Source: Paractinoplanes polyasparticus (lineage in GTDB: Bacteria > Actinomycetota > Actinomycetes > Mycobacteriales > Micromonosporaceae). Taken from it: 64,000 nucleotides of DNA. This document shows positions 62,892 through 64,000 of this stretch, one piece after another. Each line of letters starts with the position of its first letter. The stretch's first letter is position 1. The stretch covers positions 248,001 to 312,000 of the forward strand of contig NZ_JAHWFK010000013.1 of the NCBI RefSeq assembly GCF_019710575.1, written 5' to 3'. Below the pieces are notes generated by a model. That model saw nothing but the letters and a program-made list of their open reading frames with translations. It was not told the DNA's origin and did no database searches. A program made the position numbers and the translations under genes.

Positions 62892-64000
62892 GCGGCGGCT
62901 CCGAACAGAACGGCTACGGCGCCGAGGAGCAGAGCGCCGGCGAGGACGGCTGCCGCGGCGGCGGGCAGCGGGATGCGGTGGGCGTAGGCGAGCGCGGCGC
63001 CGACGCGGGAGGTGGTGGTGCCGGTGCCCTCGACGGCGGCGTCCACCACCCGGGTGTCGACGGTGAGGACCGCACGAGCGAGCGCCCGCACGGGTCGTAC
63101 AAGAAGACGATTTTGAATGTCATCGAGGCGGAAACCGGCCGCCAGCAGGGGGCGCGTGCGGCCCAGGGCCATCGCGGGATCGACGCCGGGCACCGCGCGC
63201 CACAGCCACCAGGCGGCCGTCGCACCGGCCGCGAGCAGGATCAACGGCAGGACGACGGCCACGCTGAGATGGGGTTCGTCCAGTTCCAGGGCCGTACGGA
63301 AGCCGGGGGCGTACGCGGCCAGGCCGAGCAGCACCGAGGGGATCACCAGCAGCAGGATCGGCCAGCGCATCGCGCCCGGCGGATCGTGCGGGGCCGCGGG
63401 CCGGGTGTAGCGGGCGTCGTCGAAGCCCACCTCCCAGTCCGGACCGTCGGCGCCGTGCGCGCGGGAGTGGCCGAGGAATCCCCAGAGCAGCAGGCGGGTC
63501 GCGTACCAGGCGGTGATCCCGACGGCGAAGAGCGCGGCGATCCAGACCACCCAGCCGACCCAGACCGGCGCTGTCTCGCCGCCCTCGGTGGCGTGCGCGG
63601 CCGCGGTCAGAACGTTCTCCTTCGACCAGAAGCCGGCCAGCGGCGGGAGGCCGGCCAGCGCGCCCAGCCCGGCGACGAACGCCCAGAACGTGACCGGCAT
63701 GTGCTCGCGCAGGCCGCCCATGCGGGAGAGGTAGTTGGTGCCGACCGCGTGGATGACCGCACCGGCCGCGAGGAAGAGCAGAGCCTTGAACGCCGCGTGT
63801 GTCAGCAGGTGGAACAGCGCGGCGGCGGGAGAGCCGACGGCGAGGGCGCCGGTCATGTACCCGATCTGACTGACCGTCGACCAGGCGAGAACACGCTTCA
63901 GGTCGTCCTGGGCCATCGCGCTGAACGCGCCGAGCAGGATCGTGATCGCGGCCATCACGCCGAGCACGGCCAGGGCGGCCGGAGACTGCTCGAAGAGCGG
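62888..64000 (-). CDS. nuoL: NADH-quinone oxidoreductase subunit L, C-terminal part
   Basis: The frame is open to the window edge; about 371 C-terminal residues are seen and the N-terminus is outside. Visible parts are DDLKRVLAWSTVSQIGYMTG, LFHLLTHAAFKALLFLAAGA and LAGFWSKENVL, followed by the subunit-L-specific C-terminal helices and linker. It is the largest antiporter-like subunit, upstream of nuoM in the same operon. Confidence 0.96.
   Translation of the reverse strand, partial: PLFEQSPAALAVLGVMAAITILLGAFSAMAQDDLKRVLAWSTVSQIGYMTGALAVGSPAAALFHLLTHAAFKALLFLAAGAVIHAVGTNYLSRMGGLREHMPVTFWAFVAGLGALAGLPPLAGFWSKENVLTAAAHATEGGETAPVWVGWVVWIAALFAVGITAWYATRLLLWGFLGHSRAHGADGPDWEVGFDDARYTRPAAPHDPPGAMRWPILLLVIPSVLLGLAAYAPGFRTALELDEPHLSVAVVLPLILLAAGATAAWWLWRAVPGVDPAMALGRTRPLLAAGFRLDDIQNRLLVRPVRALARAVLTVDTRVVDAAVEGTGTTTSRVGAALAYAHRIPLPAAAAAVLAGALLLGAVAVLFGAAA

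Overview
The window is high-GC actinobacterial chromosome, most like a Micromonosporaceae member (Actinoplanes/Micromonospora relatives). This is inferred from codon bias, the L33–HadA/HadB-like–tRNA-Trp–secE–nusG order, mycothiol-type enzyme families and the type of integrative element; no species can be named from this view.

Positions 1-13.7 kb hold the S10/spc and str ribosomal-protein operons on the minus strand. In transcription order they are rpsL, rpsG, fusA, tuf, then rpsJ-rplC-rplD-rplW-rplB-rpsS-rplV-rpsC-rplP-rpmC-rpsQ-rplN-rplX-rplE-rpsN-rpsH-rplF-rplR-rpsE (cut by the window edge). Positions 14-29.6 kb continue on the minus strand with two small membrane proteins, rpoC, rpoB, rplL, rplJ, an ABC transporter pair, rplA, nusG, secE, tRNA-Trp, two MaoC-type dehydratases, rpmG, tRNA-Met and tRNA-Thr. 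The L11 gene (rplK), expected between nusG and rplA, is not there. An L1-binding-like mRNA element is still present in the short spacer that remains.

Positions 29.7-33.6 kb hold a membrane GAF-GGDEF-EAL protein, a tiny secreted peptide, a membrane protein and a YajQ-family protein. An actinomycete integrative and conjugative element (AICE) of about 16.2 kb then sits in a tRNA-Tyr gene, between perfect 58-bp direct repeats (33792-33849 and 49988-50045). It carries a tyrosine integrase, excisionase, RepA-like ATPase, primase-polymerase, C5-cytosine methyltransferase, DUF4417 protein, FtsK/TraB-type DNA translocase, Spd-like membrane proteins and a divergent GntR regulator with three operator copies. 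It also carries an AT-richer cargo block: a DUF6602-like predicted nuclease, a PIN-like protein and an XRE/ImmA-type metallopeptidase. Repeat clusters (GCTAGC beside the translocase, GTCCC-rich tracts, two long inverted repeats) and a relic of a second primase gene near attR are the most unusual parts of the window.

Positions 50.1-64 kb return to chromosomal genes: a maleylpyruvate-isomerase-family protein, MOSC protein, GNAT acetyltransferase, flavin monooxygenase, acyltransferase-SGNH protein, DUF1707 protein, methyltransferase, Uma2 protein, MFS exporter and HtpX. The window ends in the 3' part of the complex I operon (nuoL-nuoM-nuoN).
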